NCBI GenBank assembly: GCA_038248505.1
Contig: JBBRXJ010000028.1
Coordinates: 1 to 37,516 of the forward strand
Length of the DNA stretch: 37,516 nucleotides
Direction of reading: 5' to 3'
Source: JBBRXJ01 sp038248505
GTDB taxonomy: Bacteria > Bacteroidota > Bacteroidia > Bacteroidales > JBBRXJ01
Each line of letters starts with the position of its first letter. The first letter of the stretch is position 1. The notes under the pieces are model-generated. The model did not search any database. It saw only the letters and a list, made by a program, of their open reading frames with translations, and was not told the DNA's origin. Both the position numbers and the translations under genes were made by a program. Shown piece after piece: positions 18,509 through 27,630 of this stretch.

Positions 18509-19189
18509 TTATTGCATTATTAATTTTCCTTTGCTCATCACATATTGCTTGTCAAGCATATTAGCAATTGCAATAGAATGTGTTACCAGAACCAAGGCAA
18601 ACCTTCGCTCATCCTTCAATTTTAAAAGTAGTTGAATAAGTTGAATAGCATTTTCATGATCGAGCGAACCAGTAGGTTCATCAGCCAATACAAGAGAGGG
18701 GGAATTAATTAAAGCTCTTATAATGGCAATTCGCTGACATTCACCTACCGATAATTGTGTCGGAAAGTCTTTAGCTCTATCCTTGAGTCCTAAAATCTCT
18801 AAAAACGAATAGGCATCGACCAATGCTTTTTTATAATCATTTGATTTATCTGCCAAAACAGGTAATAAAATGTTTTCTAACACATTTAATTGTGGTAATA
18901 AATAATGTAATTGAAAAACAAAACCAATATGTTTGTTTCGATACTGACAAAGCTTGACTTCATCAAATGAATAAATGTCCTCACCATTAACTTTACAAAG
19001 TCCATTTGTAGGTTTATCTAAGGTTCCGATAATATTCAATAAGCTGGTTTTGCCACTTCCTGAGGGTCCAATAATAGCGATTGAATCGTTTGAATTAATG
19101 GTTAGTGATAAATTAGAAAAGACCGAACGTTGAATCGTTGTATCCACATTTGAATAAAGCTTAAAAATATTTTCGAGTTGTATTTGCAT
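18509..19189 (-). CDS. MacB/LolD-like ABC transporter ATPase
   Basis: A 226-residue nucleotide-binding subunit with every canonical motif: Walker A GPSGSGKT (41-48), Q-loop VFQLHYLLP (91-99), signature LSVGECQR (146-153), Walker B LVLADEPTGSLD (167-178) and the H-loop LVTHS. Length and motifs fit the LolD/MacB/FtsE class that pairs with FtsX-type permeases. The partner permease follows after 25 bases. The signature reads LSVGE instead of the usual LSGGE, a tolerated change. The glycosyltransferase upstream is 154 bases away on the same strand, so the transporter may be at the end of the large redox transcript or have its own promoter. Confidence 0.92.
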   Translation of the reverse strand: MQIQLENIFKLYSNVDTTIQRSVFSNLSLTINSNDSIAIIGPSGSGKTSLLNIIGTLDKPTNGLCKVNGEDIYSFDEVKLCQYRNKHIGFVFQLHYLLPQLNVLENILLPVLADKSNDYKKALVDAYSFLEILGLKDRAKDFPTQLSVGECQRIAIIRALINSPSLVLADEPTGSLDHENAIQLIQLLLKLKDERRFALVLVTHSIAIANMLDKQYVMSKGKLIMQ

Positions 19190-19343
19190 GGTATTTTTTT
19201 TTATAAATTCAATATATTAAAATCATTTAGCTTCATGAGTCCGAATTCAGACCCATCATCTTAATTATACATGATACTTTTTATATAAAATATAAGTTCA
19301 TCTTGCATCTGTATTCCCTTTACTATCATCTCCATACCTTCAT

Positions 19344-20642
19344 CTACAAGCTCCCATCCACAAACTGCTTATACAAAGCAATCATTTTGTTTGATACAAT
19401 TTTGTTATTAAAATTATTCTCTACAGACTTACGTCCAGCTAAACTAAGCTCTAAAAGTTTTTTAGAATCGACAATTAAATCAGCAAAAGCTGCTGCTAGA
19501 GCTTCTGCAGTATTTGGAGAATAAATAACTTCACCTTGTGTCGCATTTGAAATCTCAGGGAAAGCCCCTAATTGAGGCTGAACAACAGGAATTCCAGAAG
19601 CAATAGACTCTAACTGATATAAACCAAAGGCTTCTCCTTTAATAACGGGAACAGAGAGTACCGTTAAGCCATTAAAAAAATGAGATAGATTTTCTGTTTT
19701 AAAGTCATTAATAAACTCAAGCGAATCAAAATAATTCTCTGCTTTGAGTTTCTTTATTTGTTGTTTTATAAAACGGCTATCATCATCCGTTTTACCGCCA
19801 GTTAAGCGTAATCGAGCATCTTTAAATTTTGGGTTCTTTTTTAAAATAATATAAGCATCAATAAGTATTTCAAATCCATTATCCTCGCACATACGAGAAA
19901 GATAACCAATCACAATGGGTTGAAATGAAGGAGTATAAACCTTATATAATGAAGTATCAATACCTATCGGAATAACGTGTAACTTATTTTCAGGGATTGC
20001 CATTTTTACTTTCATTTCTCTAGCGAAATATGAACTTACAGAAACAAGTGCATCTACTTTTTCAACACTATTTTTCATTAAATCCCAAATTCGACTTCTA
20101 AAAGGTTCACGCATTGTATCCACCCACACATCTTCATCTTGCAGAGAACAAACGATCGGTATATTTAATTCATCTTTTAACTTCTGTGCTAATCCAAGTA
20201 GTAATGCATTAGAAAGATGAATAATATCTGGTCTATTGTGATACTTAATATAATTACATAATTGTTCTAATTCCTCATGCTGATTTCCATTTACACCTTG
20301 AAGCATAGATATAGTCATTTCTTCAAGGCCTTCAGAACGAGTAGAACCCGACTTTTTTGCAGCATAACGTAAAATAAATTGCGAATCGAGCAAACGATAT
20401 ACCCATGAAGGCATATTTCTGAAAATTTTAAAATTTTGTTTCAAATAAATATTTACAGCACCATAAAAAACAGGTATAAGGCTTTTTTGCTTTGTTTTAG
20501 CTGACGTCAATGGTAGGTAAATAGGAAGCACCACAATATCATGACCTAATTGAGTAAGCGTTTTGGTGTACACCGAATCGCGCAAACAGTTACCACAATA
20601 AAACGTACCACCAAATCCAGGTACAATACTCAAAATCTTCAC
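19344..20642 (-). CDS. family 4 glycosyltransferase
   Basis: A 432-residue GT-B fold glycosyltransferase using a nucleotide-sugar donor; cytosolic or membrane-associated. The N-terminal domain begins with the glycine-rich PGFGGTFYCGNCLRDSVY loop. The C-terminal donor domain has VIGYLSRMCEDNGFEILIDA and the EX7E motif E337-E345 (EAFGLYQLE), which together place it in GT4. The start codon is GTG at 20642, 5 bases after the PQQ-type propeller gene, so it is translationally tied to the redox operon. A lone glycosyltransferase at the end of an electron-transfer gene set is unusual. It could glycosylate one of the exported proteins or make a lipid-linked sugar for the ABC exporter downstream. Confidence 0.85.
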   Translation of the reverse strand: MKILSIVPGFGGTFYCGNCLRDSVYTKTLTQLGHDIVVLPIYLPLTSAKTKQKSLIPVFYGAVNIYLKQNFKIFRNMPSWVYRLLDSQFILRYAAKKSGSTRSEGLEEMTISMLQGVNGNQHEELEQLCNYIKYHNRPDIIHLSNALLLGLAQKLKDELNIPIVCSLQDEDVWVDTMREPFRSRIWDLMKNSVEKVDALVSVSSYFAREMKVKMAIPENKLHVIPIGIDTSLYKVYTPSFQPIVIGYLSRMCEDNGFEILIDAYIILKKNPKFKDARLRLTGGKTDDDSRFIKQQIKKLKAENYFDSLEFINDFKTENLSHFFNGLTVLSVPVIKGEAFGLYQLESIASGIPVVQPQLGAFPEISNATQGEVIYSPNTAEALAAAFADLIVDSKKLLELSLAGRKSVENNFNNKIVSNKMIALYKQFVDGSL

Positions 20643-20647
20643 AATTG

Positions 20648-21769
20648 TTACTTTTTTATATTAATTGATTTAAAACCATAAACATTACCATCTTCCGCTG
20701 CAATAATAAGCGTATTATTTATAATTGCAGGGGTACTTGATGATGCTACTCCAATTTCATACGACCAAAGTTCTTTCCCATTTGTAATATCAAGAACATA
20801 AATTTTACCATCCCCTGAAGCAAAAATTACTTTACTACCAACTATAACAGGCGATCCATTTATCTTTCCTAATGTTTTAAAAGACCAAAATAGAGAACCA
20901 TTTGATTTTTTTAGGCAAAGAACATTTTTATCTTGTGTACAAGCAATTACGCAATTTATACCGATTGCAGGCGACGATATATAAGGACTCTTACCTGTAT
21001 TGGTCCAATTTATTTTATTTTTCACAATATCTACGCAGTACAATGCGCCATCATAATTTCCTAAATAAGCTAAGTCTCCTTCAATTGCAGGGGAAGAGGC
21101 AATATAAGTACCTATATTTATTTTATTCATTAACGTACCTCTTTCAATATTTAAAACATACAAGAAACCATCACAACCACCAAAAACTACTTTATTACCA
21201 GTAATAGCAGGTGTTCCATTAATATAATTGGCAGTCTCAAATTTCCAAAATAATTTGCCGTTTTTAGGATCTATGCAATATAAATAGTAATCGTAGCTAC
21301 CTAAAACTATTCGCTGCTGAGCGTTAAATATAGAATAATTAACGGATCCGGATATTTGACCATCTGTTTTATACTTCCAATTTAAGGTTCCTGAATTTGC
21401 ATTAAAAGCAAATAAAACACCTTCAAGAGAGCCTGAATAAACCGTATTGTCTAAATATAAAGGCGCTGACTCAATCGCTGTCCCTAAAGAATTAGTCCAA
21501 TTTAATGAACCATCTAAATTCAGCGAATACAAATTTCCATTGCCCGCACCTATAAAAACCTTTCCATTATTAATGATGGGAGACGATTTAATTTCATCTC
21601 CCGTTTTATAAGTCCATACTAATCTAAGTGGAAGTTCAATCTTTGCATCAGATTTACCTGACAACGAATTATTACCTCTAAACGAGTTCCAAATCATTCC
21701 CGTCTGTGAGCGAGCTTGAAAAAAAGTAAATACTATAAAAATTACTATGTAGTTTTTAATTTTTTGCAT
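20648..21769 (-). CDS. exported PQQ-type beta-propeller protein
   Basis: A 373-residue protein with a signal peptide (MQKIKNYIVIFIVFTFFQARS) and the rest made of repeated blades with the PQQ-type signature: LYCIDPKNGKLFWKFET, LYVLNIERGTLMNKINI, IYVLDITNGKELWSYEI. It resembles BamB and quinoprotein dehydrogenase propellers, but the residues that would bind PQQ and Ca(2+) cannot be confirmed. It may be a purely structural or protein-binding propeller. Its ATG at 21769 directly abuts the stop of the flavoprotein gene upstream (zero-base gap), which couples it to the electron-transfer genes. Confidence 0.8.
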   Translation of the reverse strand: MQKIKNYIVIFIVFTFFQARSQTGMIWNSFRGNNSLSGKSDAKIELPLRLVWTYKTGDEIKSSPIINNGKVFIGAGNGNLYSLNLDGSLNWTNSLGTAIESAPLYLDNTVYSGSLEGVLFAFNANSGTLNWKYKTDGQISGSVNYSIFNAQQRIVLGSYDYYLYCIDPKNGKLFWKFETANYINGTPAITGNKVVFGGCDGFLYVLNIERGTLMNKINIGTYIASSPAIEGDLAYLGNYDGALYCVDIVKNKINWTNTGKSPYISSPAIGINCVIACTQDKNVLCLKKSNGSLFWSFKTLGKINGSPVIVGSKVIFASGDGKIYVLDITNGKELWSYEIGVASSSTPAIINNTLIIAAEDGNVYGFKSINIKK

Positions 21770-23356
21770 TTAATTTTTTATTTTTTTAAATGACAATGCA
21801 GCTGTTGGGCAGCTATTCACGCAAAGCACAGTACATTTTAATAATGCCTCACTCATAGGTCGGCTGAACGGCACTTGAATACGTACATCAAAACCACGTC
21901 CCGTAAATGTTAAACCCGTTGTTTCATTGTTTTTACAGGCAATATCAACACACAAACCACATCTGATACATTTTTCAGGCTCATACACCACGTTATCGTG
22001 TTCAAAATATTTTACAATTAAATTCCTAAAATCAGTACTATATTTTCGTCTGTCAACATTATATTGATGAGAATATTTTCTCAGACTACAATCATCTTGT
22101 TTTCTGCAATCACAATGCAGGCAACGTTTTGCTTCTTCAATAACTTCTTGTTTTGAAAAGCCCATGAGCAGACCATTCATGGGTTCTATTCTATCAGATG
22201 AACTTGCTTCTTTTAGGTACTCTTTATATTCAGACTCAATAAGCTTATCAAATTTTGAATTAAATCGTTTGCTGGATCTCTCAACATTCAATTTTCTCAA
22301 ATACGCATCCACCGATAAAGCAGCGGCCTTGCCTTGGGCCACAGAACGTACAGCCATGTTTTGCTCTCGAATGGCACTACCACAAATAAATATACCGGCT
22401 ACCGAACTTTTATAACTTCCTTCGTCAGCCATAATACCTGTTTTAGTCATTTCAAGCATAGTGCTTAAAAAGCTGTCGGGTGTATTAATGCCATTGGCTA
22501 TAACAATGGCATCGTATTCTGATTGCATTGTATTTTGAAGAAAATCTTTTGTCACCAAAAAATTTAAAACAAATTGAACACCCATTTCTATTAGCAAATT
22601 CAGTTCATCATCAACAATAGTTTTAGGCATTAGATCCTCTGGAATTTGATAACGTAAACTACCACCTACCGCTTCATTTTTATCAAAAACAACCGTTTGA
22701 TAATTCATTTTATGAAGATAAAATGCTGCAGCCAAACCTGCTGGACCAGCACCTATAATAGCTATCTTCTTAATATGATTAAGTTTTTTTTGTTTCACAA
22801 CAGTTGTAGGAATTTTGTCTTTCTGAGTTAAATTCTCAGCAGCAACAAAACGTTTTAACAAACAAATAGAAATCGGTTTATCAATTTGTTTACGACGACA
22901 GGCCTTTTCACAAGGTGCAGCGCAAACATATCCAAGTATCAATGGAATGGCTATTTCTTCTTTTACAATTTGTAAAGCTTCTTCAAACTTAGCATCTGCA
23001 ATAAGTCTATTCATAAGCGGAATATTCATACCAGCCGGACAGGTCAATGCACATGGAGCTTCACAGTCACCCACATGATCACTCATAAGCAGCTCTAGAG
23101 CATCTTTTCGTGCTTGTGTAATCTCATCATCCTGACTGATTAAATCCATTCCTTCGGTTACTTGCATAGCACATGAACAAAACAAATGACCCGTTTTAAG
23201 ATCCTTCACCACACATAACATACATGAAGGATGATTTGAATAGCCTTTAAAATAGCACATTGATGGAATAGAAATTCCATGTGTTCTGGCAGCTTCAAGA
23301 ACCGTGGTATGTTCTTCAACAGAAATATCAATATGGTCAATTCGTAGTTTTATCAT
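21770..23356 (-). CDS. chimeric iron-sulfur flavoprotein: NuoG-like ends with a GltD-like FAD core lacking its NAD(P) half
   Basis: A 528-residue protein with a mosaic layout. Residues 1-75 are a NuoG-type [2Fe-2S] domain (C34-x10-C45-x2-C48-x13-C62). Residues 98-153 carry the cysteine pairs of the GltD-type N-terminal [4Fe-4S] domain (C98, C102, C106, C145, C149, C153). The FAD Rossmann motif is IGAGPAGLAA (201-210), with a return segment at GIFICGSAI (321-329). Only about 110 residues separate these, so the NAD(P)-binding subdomain usual in GltD/NfnB-like enzymes is missing. The usual G-D near the flavin is G-S here. The C terminus has NuoG-like cluster motifs CIRCGLCV (463-470) and CTVLCVNSCP (508-517). 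It starts 1 base after the diaphorase gene, so the two surely form a complex. Confidence 0.8.
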   Translation of the reverse strand: MIKLRIDHIDISVEEHTTVLEAARTHGISIPSMCYFKGYSNHPSCMLCVVKDLKTGHLFCSCAMQVTEGMDLISQDDEITQARKDALELLMSDHVGDCEAPCALTCPAGMNIPLMNRLIADAKFEEALQIVKEEIAIPLILGYVCAAPCEKACRRKQIDKPISICLLKRFVAAENLTQKDKIPTTVVKQKKLNHIKKIAIIGAGPAGLAAAFYLHKMNYQTVVFDKNEAVGGSLRYQIPEDLMPKTIVDDELNLLIEMGVQFVLNFLVTKDFLQNTMQSEYDAIVIANGINTPDSFLSTMLEMTKTGIMADEGSYKSSVAGIFICGSAIREQNMAVRSVAQGKAAALSVDAYLRKLNVERSSKRFNSKFDKLIESEYKEYLKEASSSDRIEPMNGLLMGFSKQEVIEEAKRCLHCDCRKQDDCSLRKYSHQYNVDRRKYSTDFRNLIVKYFEHDNVVYEPEKCIRCGLCVDIACKNNETTGLTFTGRGFDVRIQVPFSRPMSEALLKCTVLCVNSCPTAALSFKKIKN

Positions 23357-23357
23357 T

Positions 23358-25715
23358 TTATATAGTAACTACAGCATTATGTGGACATACTTGTTTGCAT
23401 GCATCGCAACGAATACATGTTTCATCATCTACGATATGTAATTGATAAGGGGTTGCTTTAATGGCACCCGTAGGGCAATGTTGCGCACATTTAGTACAAC
23501 CAATGCATTGATTAGTAATTTCATATCGAATAATATCTTTACACTTACCAGCAGGACAATGTCCATTAAGGTGCGCTTCATATTCATCTCTAAAATAGCG
23601 TAAAGTTGAAAGCACTGGATTGGGAGCCGTTTTACCTAGTCCGCATATACTTCCTTTAATTGTTTTATGCGCCAGTTCTTCTAATACGACTAAATCATTT
23701 AGAATACCTTTGCCCGAACATATTTTATTTAAAATCTCAAGCATTCTTTTTGTACCAATACGACAGAAGGTACAACGACCGCAGGATTGATTTTGAGTAA
23801 AACTTAGAAAATAGCGAGCAATATCTACCATACAATCAGTATTATCGAGCACTATTAAGCCACCAGAACCCATCATAGCACCAACCGACTTTAGTGATTC
23901 ATAATCAATCGTTAAATCTGCCATTGATGCCGGGATACAACCTCCCGAAGGTCCACCAATTTGAATCGCCTTAAAAAGCTTGTTGTGCTGAATCCCCCCA
24001 CCAATTTCCTCAACAATGGTGCGTATATGTATACCCATCGGTACTTCAATCAAACCACCCCGATTCACCTTGCCAGCCAAAGCAAAAACCTTTGTGCCTT
24101 TGCTCATTGGTGTTCCAATTTTGCTAAACGCTTCATCCCCTTTATTAATAATCCAAGGCACCATTGACAGTGTTTCAACATTATTAATTAGGGTAGGTTT
24201 GCCATATAAACCCTTTTTAGCTGGATATGGCGGACGTATATTTGGCAAACCACGTTTTCCTTCAATGGATGCAATAAGCGCCGTTTCCTCTCCGCAAACA
24301 AATGCACCAGCACCTTCAAAAACACGAACATTTAAGTTAAATGAGCTATTCAAAATAGTATTTCCGAGTAAATTTTCTCGTTTACAAATTTCAATTGCTT
24401 CTAAAATTCGCTTAACAGCCAAGGGATATTCAGCCCGAATATAAAAAACACCTTCATTCGCACCAACGGCATAAGCTGCAATTACAAAGCCTTCAATAAT
24501 ACGAAATGGATAGGATTCAAGCAACATACGATCCATAAAAGCTCCCGGATCGCCTTCATCGCCATTGCAGATAATATATTTCTTATCAGAAACAACATTA
24601 CTTACAAACTGCCATTTTAAACCCGTTGAAAATCCAGCTCCTCCTCTACCCCGCAGACCTGATTCCTGAATAATTTGAATAATTTCAGCTGATGATAATT
24701 CATGTAAACATTTATTTAATGCCTCAAAACCTCCTTTATTACGGTATTCATTCAAATCGGTCGGACGAATCTCTCCGCGATATTCTGTTGCAATACTTAA
24801 CTGACCTTGTAAGAAAGCTGATATAGGTGTTGAAGTATCGCGTGCATCATAATGTTTAACAGATTTTGGTAAATCGTGACTAATTAAACTATCAAAATAA
24901 TTGTAGAAATTATTCTTGAAACGATGAAACAAATTATTTGACGTAAAGTGTTTACGAATTACATCATTAACTTCGTCAGGTTTAATTTTAGTATAATAGC
25001 TAATAGGCTCTCCCGGCTTGTGAATTTCTAGCATCGGTACTTGATTACAAATACCAACACAACCAACATGTTTTACATCAACATGTATTTTATTTCTCTG
25101 CAAAGAATTTTCCAGTTCATTTTTCACATCAACACTTCCACTAGCTACACAACAAGAACCAAGCCCAACAAGTATTTCACCCTGCACAAAGCCAGAATCA
25201 GTATTTAATTTTACATTAACTTTTGAATCGTTCATTTTACTAGCCAAGAACGAATCAAGAATATTTTGAGTCGCATCGGTAGTAACATGACCATAAGTAA
25301 TATTATCGATCTGTACAACTGGAGCAATAGTACAACAACCCAAACAAGCAACTTTTTCGATGGTAAAAATCCGTCTACTATCGGTATCTGAATTTGCATC
25401 TAGTTTTAAATTCCGACAAAAAGAATCATATACACGATTAGCTCCTTTAACATGGCAGGCTGTACCAACACATACTTTAATAATATGTTTACCAACGGGC
25501 TGTAATCGAAACTGAGTATAAAAAGTAGCAATGCCAATAATAGTTGATGCATGAATTTTTGTTGTTTCACATATTCGCTCTAATGCCACTTGTGGTAAAT
25601 AATTATATTCTGATTGAACAGCTTGTAATAAGGCTATAACCGAGTCATTAGAATTACCAATATTTTGAATTAGAATATCCGTTTTATCGATGATATGTTT
25701 ATCTGTATTTGTCAA
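23358..25715 (-). CDS. fused HydC/HydB-type diaphorase (NuoE + NuoF + two [4Fe-4S])
   Basis: A 785-residue NADH-binding flavin/iron-sulfur protein. Domain order: NuoE-like [2Fe-2S] thioredoxin fold (C82, C87, C124, C128), a second thioredoxin-like ferredoxin (GLGSCCVASGS at 184-194, C219, C223), the NuoF core with FMN/NADH motifs GLRGRGGAGFSTG (353-365) and NGDEGDPGAFMDR (384-396), its cluster ligands SCGRCTFC (644-651) and C691, and a C-terminal tail with CPAGKC plus two [4Fe-4S] motifs (737-747, 767-777). The C-terminal ferredoxin tail is characteristic of HydB/HndC subunits of bifurcating hydrogenases and formate dehydrogenases, not of complex I NuoF. HydC is normally a separate subunit and here is fused. 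The start is TTG at 25715; no earlier in-frame start exists and the next Met is residue 161. Confidence 0.9.
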   Translation of the reverse strand: MTNTDKHIIDKTDILIQNIGNSNDSVIALLQAVQSEYNYLPQVALERICETTKIHASTIIGIATFYTQFRLQPVGKHIIKVCVGTACHVKGANRVYDSFCRNLKLDANSDTDSRRIFTIEKVACLGCCTIAPVVQIDNITYGHVTTDATQNILDSFLASKMNDSKVNVKLNTDSGFVQGEILVGLGSCCVASGSVDVKNELENSLQRNKIHVDVKHVGCVGICNQVPMLEIHKPGEPISYYTKIKPDEVNDVIRKHFTSNNLFHRFKNNFYNYFDSLISHDLPKSVKHYDARDTSTPISAFLQGQLSIATEYRGEIRPTDLNEYRNKGGFEALNKCLHELSSAEIIQIIQESGLRGRGGAGFSTGLKWQFVSNVVSDKKYIICNGDEGDPGAFMDRMLLESYPFRIIEGFVIAAYAVGANEGVFYIRAEYPLAVKRILEAIEICKRENLLGNTILNSSFNLNVRVFEGAGAFVCGEETALIASIEGKRGLPNIRPPYPAKKGLYGKPTLINNVETLSMVPWIINKGDEAFSKIGTPMSKGTKVFALAGKVNRGGLIEVPMGIHIRTIVEEIGGGIQHNKLFKAIQIGGPSGGCIPASMADLTIDYESLKSVGAMMGSGGLIVLDNTDCMVDIARYFLSFTQNQSCGRCTFCRIGTKRMLEILNKICSGKGILNDLVVLEELAHKTIKGSICGLGKTAPNPVLSTLRYFRDEYEAHLNGHCPAGKCKDIIRYEITNQCIGCTKCAQHCPTGAIKATPYQLHIVDDETCIRCDACKQVCPHNAVVTI

Positions 25716-25848
25716 AATGTATCTTTTTTTTGAGCTGTAAGATTAGAAATGAGTACAAAAATCTCGACGGGAAAACATCCTCCATCTACTTTCATTTTTG
25801 AGTAATATATATAATTACTAATTATTGTATTTTTCGATATTATTTTTA

Positions 25849-27627
25849 TCATTTTCCAAAACAGTATAGATTATTATCTCCTCTCAAATAAATACATGAG
25901 TTAGAGAAAGCAGGAGTACAAAAGGTTTTCTCACCTAATGAAGAGCTTGTAATTAAAATCATTTCTATATCAACCTTAAAGATATGCGTCACCCCATTTT
26001 TATCAACAACAAAAAGCTTACTCTCTGCAATAATAGGTGATGCGTATACAGACTCATTTAATTCATGCTCCCAATATTTTTTACCTGTAAAAACATCATA
26101 ACAAACCACCACACCATAACTTGTAACTAAAAATACATATTTATTATTAGCCACCGGACTTGGCACATCCGATAAGAACTCATCGCTTTCCCACAGCACC
26201 TGAGGAGTAGAGCCTAATTTAATGGCGGAAAAATTTGAATAATCATTAACGGAATAAATCATACCATTTGAATACGTTGGTGAAGGACCAACTTCGCCAG
26301 AAATACAATCAATTTTCCATAATAAATTACCATTATTCGGATTGTAAGCAGCGACAAAAGGCTCAGCGGCAACAACTATGGAACTTATTCCATTATACGT
26401 TGCGAGTATTGGCGATGACCATGAGGTCTTAACATCTCTATCAACACTCCACACAATAGCTCCTGTTTTACATGAAATAGCCATAAGTTTTCCTCCCGTT
26501 CGTTGATCGTATTGAACATAGATACGATCGTTAAATACGAGCAAAGAAGATGAATAACCATAATGATTTTGGGGAACACCTAGATTTTTTGACCAAACTA
26601 ATTTTCCTTCTAATGAAAGTGCTACTATATCACCATTTGCAAAGATAGCATATACCCCTTTACCATCAGATGCTACCGTAGGTGCAGCAAAACCAGTTTC
26701 AGAATTAACTTTAGGAGACTCAACTGGTGATCCATTTACACGTTCAACTTTATATGTCCAAATAAATTTACCTGTTATTTTATCAATACAGTACACCTCG
26801 CGATTAGTTGCACTGGCACCCGTAACAAAGAGTTTTATTCCCCAAAGAACAGGTGAATTGAAACCAGGTAATGGAATAGCTGTTTTCCATCGCATATTTT
26901 TACCACTCGCACCATCCCATGCGGTGGGTACATTCTTCTGATTTGAAATGCCATTACCACCTACACCACGAAAGCCCGGATAATTATCATTATTACTATC
27001 ATCTGTTTTAAGGGTACTCGTACTTGAATCAACAATAGTAGTAGAAGTAATAGCTATTGAATCAATACTGTTTTTTATGGTATCAGTAGCATTAACTATT
27101 AACGAATCGGATGCAGGAAGGAACTTTGCAAGGGGAATTTGAGAGTCAATACCAAACATTTGATCTAACTTTTTGTTTGATAAAAAAGCAGTTATAAAAG
27201 CGAAAACTATTAACATTCCAATACTAACAGCAATCCATCTACGAGAATACTTTAATTGCATTATTAAGAAATCATCTGATTCTTTTACAAAAACAGCTTG
27301 ATTTTTCTTTCCAAAACCCGCTATTTGTAATGCAATAATTAATAAAGATAAACCAGCTAATACAAGATATCCTCCAATTTTTATCTGCCACTGATTAGTA
27401 AAATAGGCTTTCCGTGAAAGTAAATCTAATTCGCGAATTTGCTCTCTTAATGCCATATCAGAGGGATTTTGACTCAATCGCTCCACAAGTGAATTAATAA
27501 TTTTTTGATTAACAGGATCCGCTTTACTCAACTGAAAATAATTCGCAATAAGCAATATGCTTACTAAAAGCGTAAAAATGCCAGCTATTACTGCAACACG
27601 ATGCCAAAACTTTTCATTCACCTTCAT
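25849..27627 (-). CDS. membrane-anchored PQQ-type beta-propeller protein with three N-terminal helices
   Basis: A 592-residue protein. Helices at about residues 11-29, 84-103 and 131-149 are followed by a Ser/Thr/Asp-rich linker (about 150-215) and a PQQ-type propeller to the end, opening with GFRGVGGNGIS and with blades such as VYCIDKITGKFIWTYKV, LMAISCKTGAIVWSVD and VVCYDVFTGKKYWEHEL. Residues 30-83 between the first two helices form a small hydrophilic domain (LSQNPSDMALREQIRELDLL) of unknown fold. An odd number of helices with an inside N terminus would put the propeller in the periplasm. Its ATG lies 3 bases after the NapH-like gene, so it is probably coupled to that electron-transfer step. 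Confidence 0.8.
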   Translation of the reverse strand: MKVNEKFWHRVAVIAGIFTLLVSILLIANYFQLSKADPVNQKIINSLVERLSQNPSDMALREQIRELDLLSRKAYFTNQWQIKIGGYLVLAGLSLLIIALQIAGFGKKNQAVFVKESDDFLIMQLKYSRRWIAVSIGMLIVFAFITAFLSNKKLDQMFGIDSQIPLAKFLPASDSLIVNATDTIKNSIDSIAITSTTIVDSSTSTLKTDDSNNDNYPGFRGVGGNGISNQKNVPTAWDGASGKNMRWKTAIPLPGFNSPVLWGIKLFVTGASATNREVYCIDKITGKFIWTYKVERVNGSPVESPKVNSETGFAAPTVASDGKGVYAIFANGDIVALSLEGKLVWSKNLGVPQNHYGYSSSLLVFNDRIYVQYDQRTGGKLMAISCKTGAIVWSVDRDVKTSWSSPILATYNGISSIVVAAEPFVAAYNPNNGNLLWKIDCISGEVGPSPTYSNGMIYSVNDYSNFSAIKLGSTPQVLWESDEFLSDVPSPVANNKYVFLVTSYGVVVCYDVFTGKKYWEHELNESVYASPIIAESKLFVVDKNGVTHIFKVDIEMILITSSSLGEKTFCTPAFSNSCIYLRGDNNLYCFGK

Positions 27628-27630
27628 GCC

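Noticed and set aside
19239..19252. 14-base near-palindrome GTCCGAATTCAGAC between the glycosyltransferase and the ABC ATPase genes
   Set aside because: One mismatch pair and only 14 bases; no partner copy, so chance is likely.
24016..24444. 142-codon open frame antisense to the diaphorase gene
   Set aside because: It lies wholly within a strongly conserved NuoF coding region on the other strand and has no recognisable features; a shadow frame. The same applies to open frames at 4738-5031, 5530-5787, 20902-21204, 31677-31985 and 32844-33116.
21770..25715. Part of a complex I (nuo) operon
   Set aside because: No NuoA-D or NuoH-N genes are near, the NuoF part has the HydB-type ferredoxin tail, and the NuoG-like protein carries a GltD-like core.
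21770..25715. A bifurcating [FeFe] hydrogenase operon
   Set aside because: No protein in the window carries the H-cluster motifs of a catalytic subunit; only the electron-input subunits are seen.
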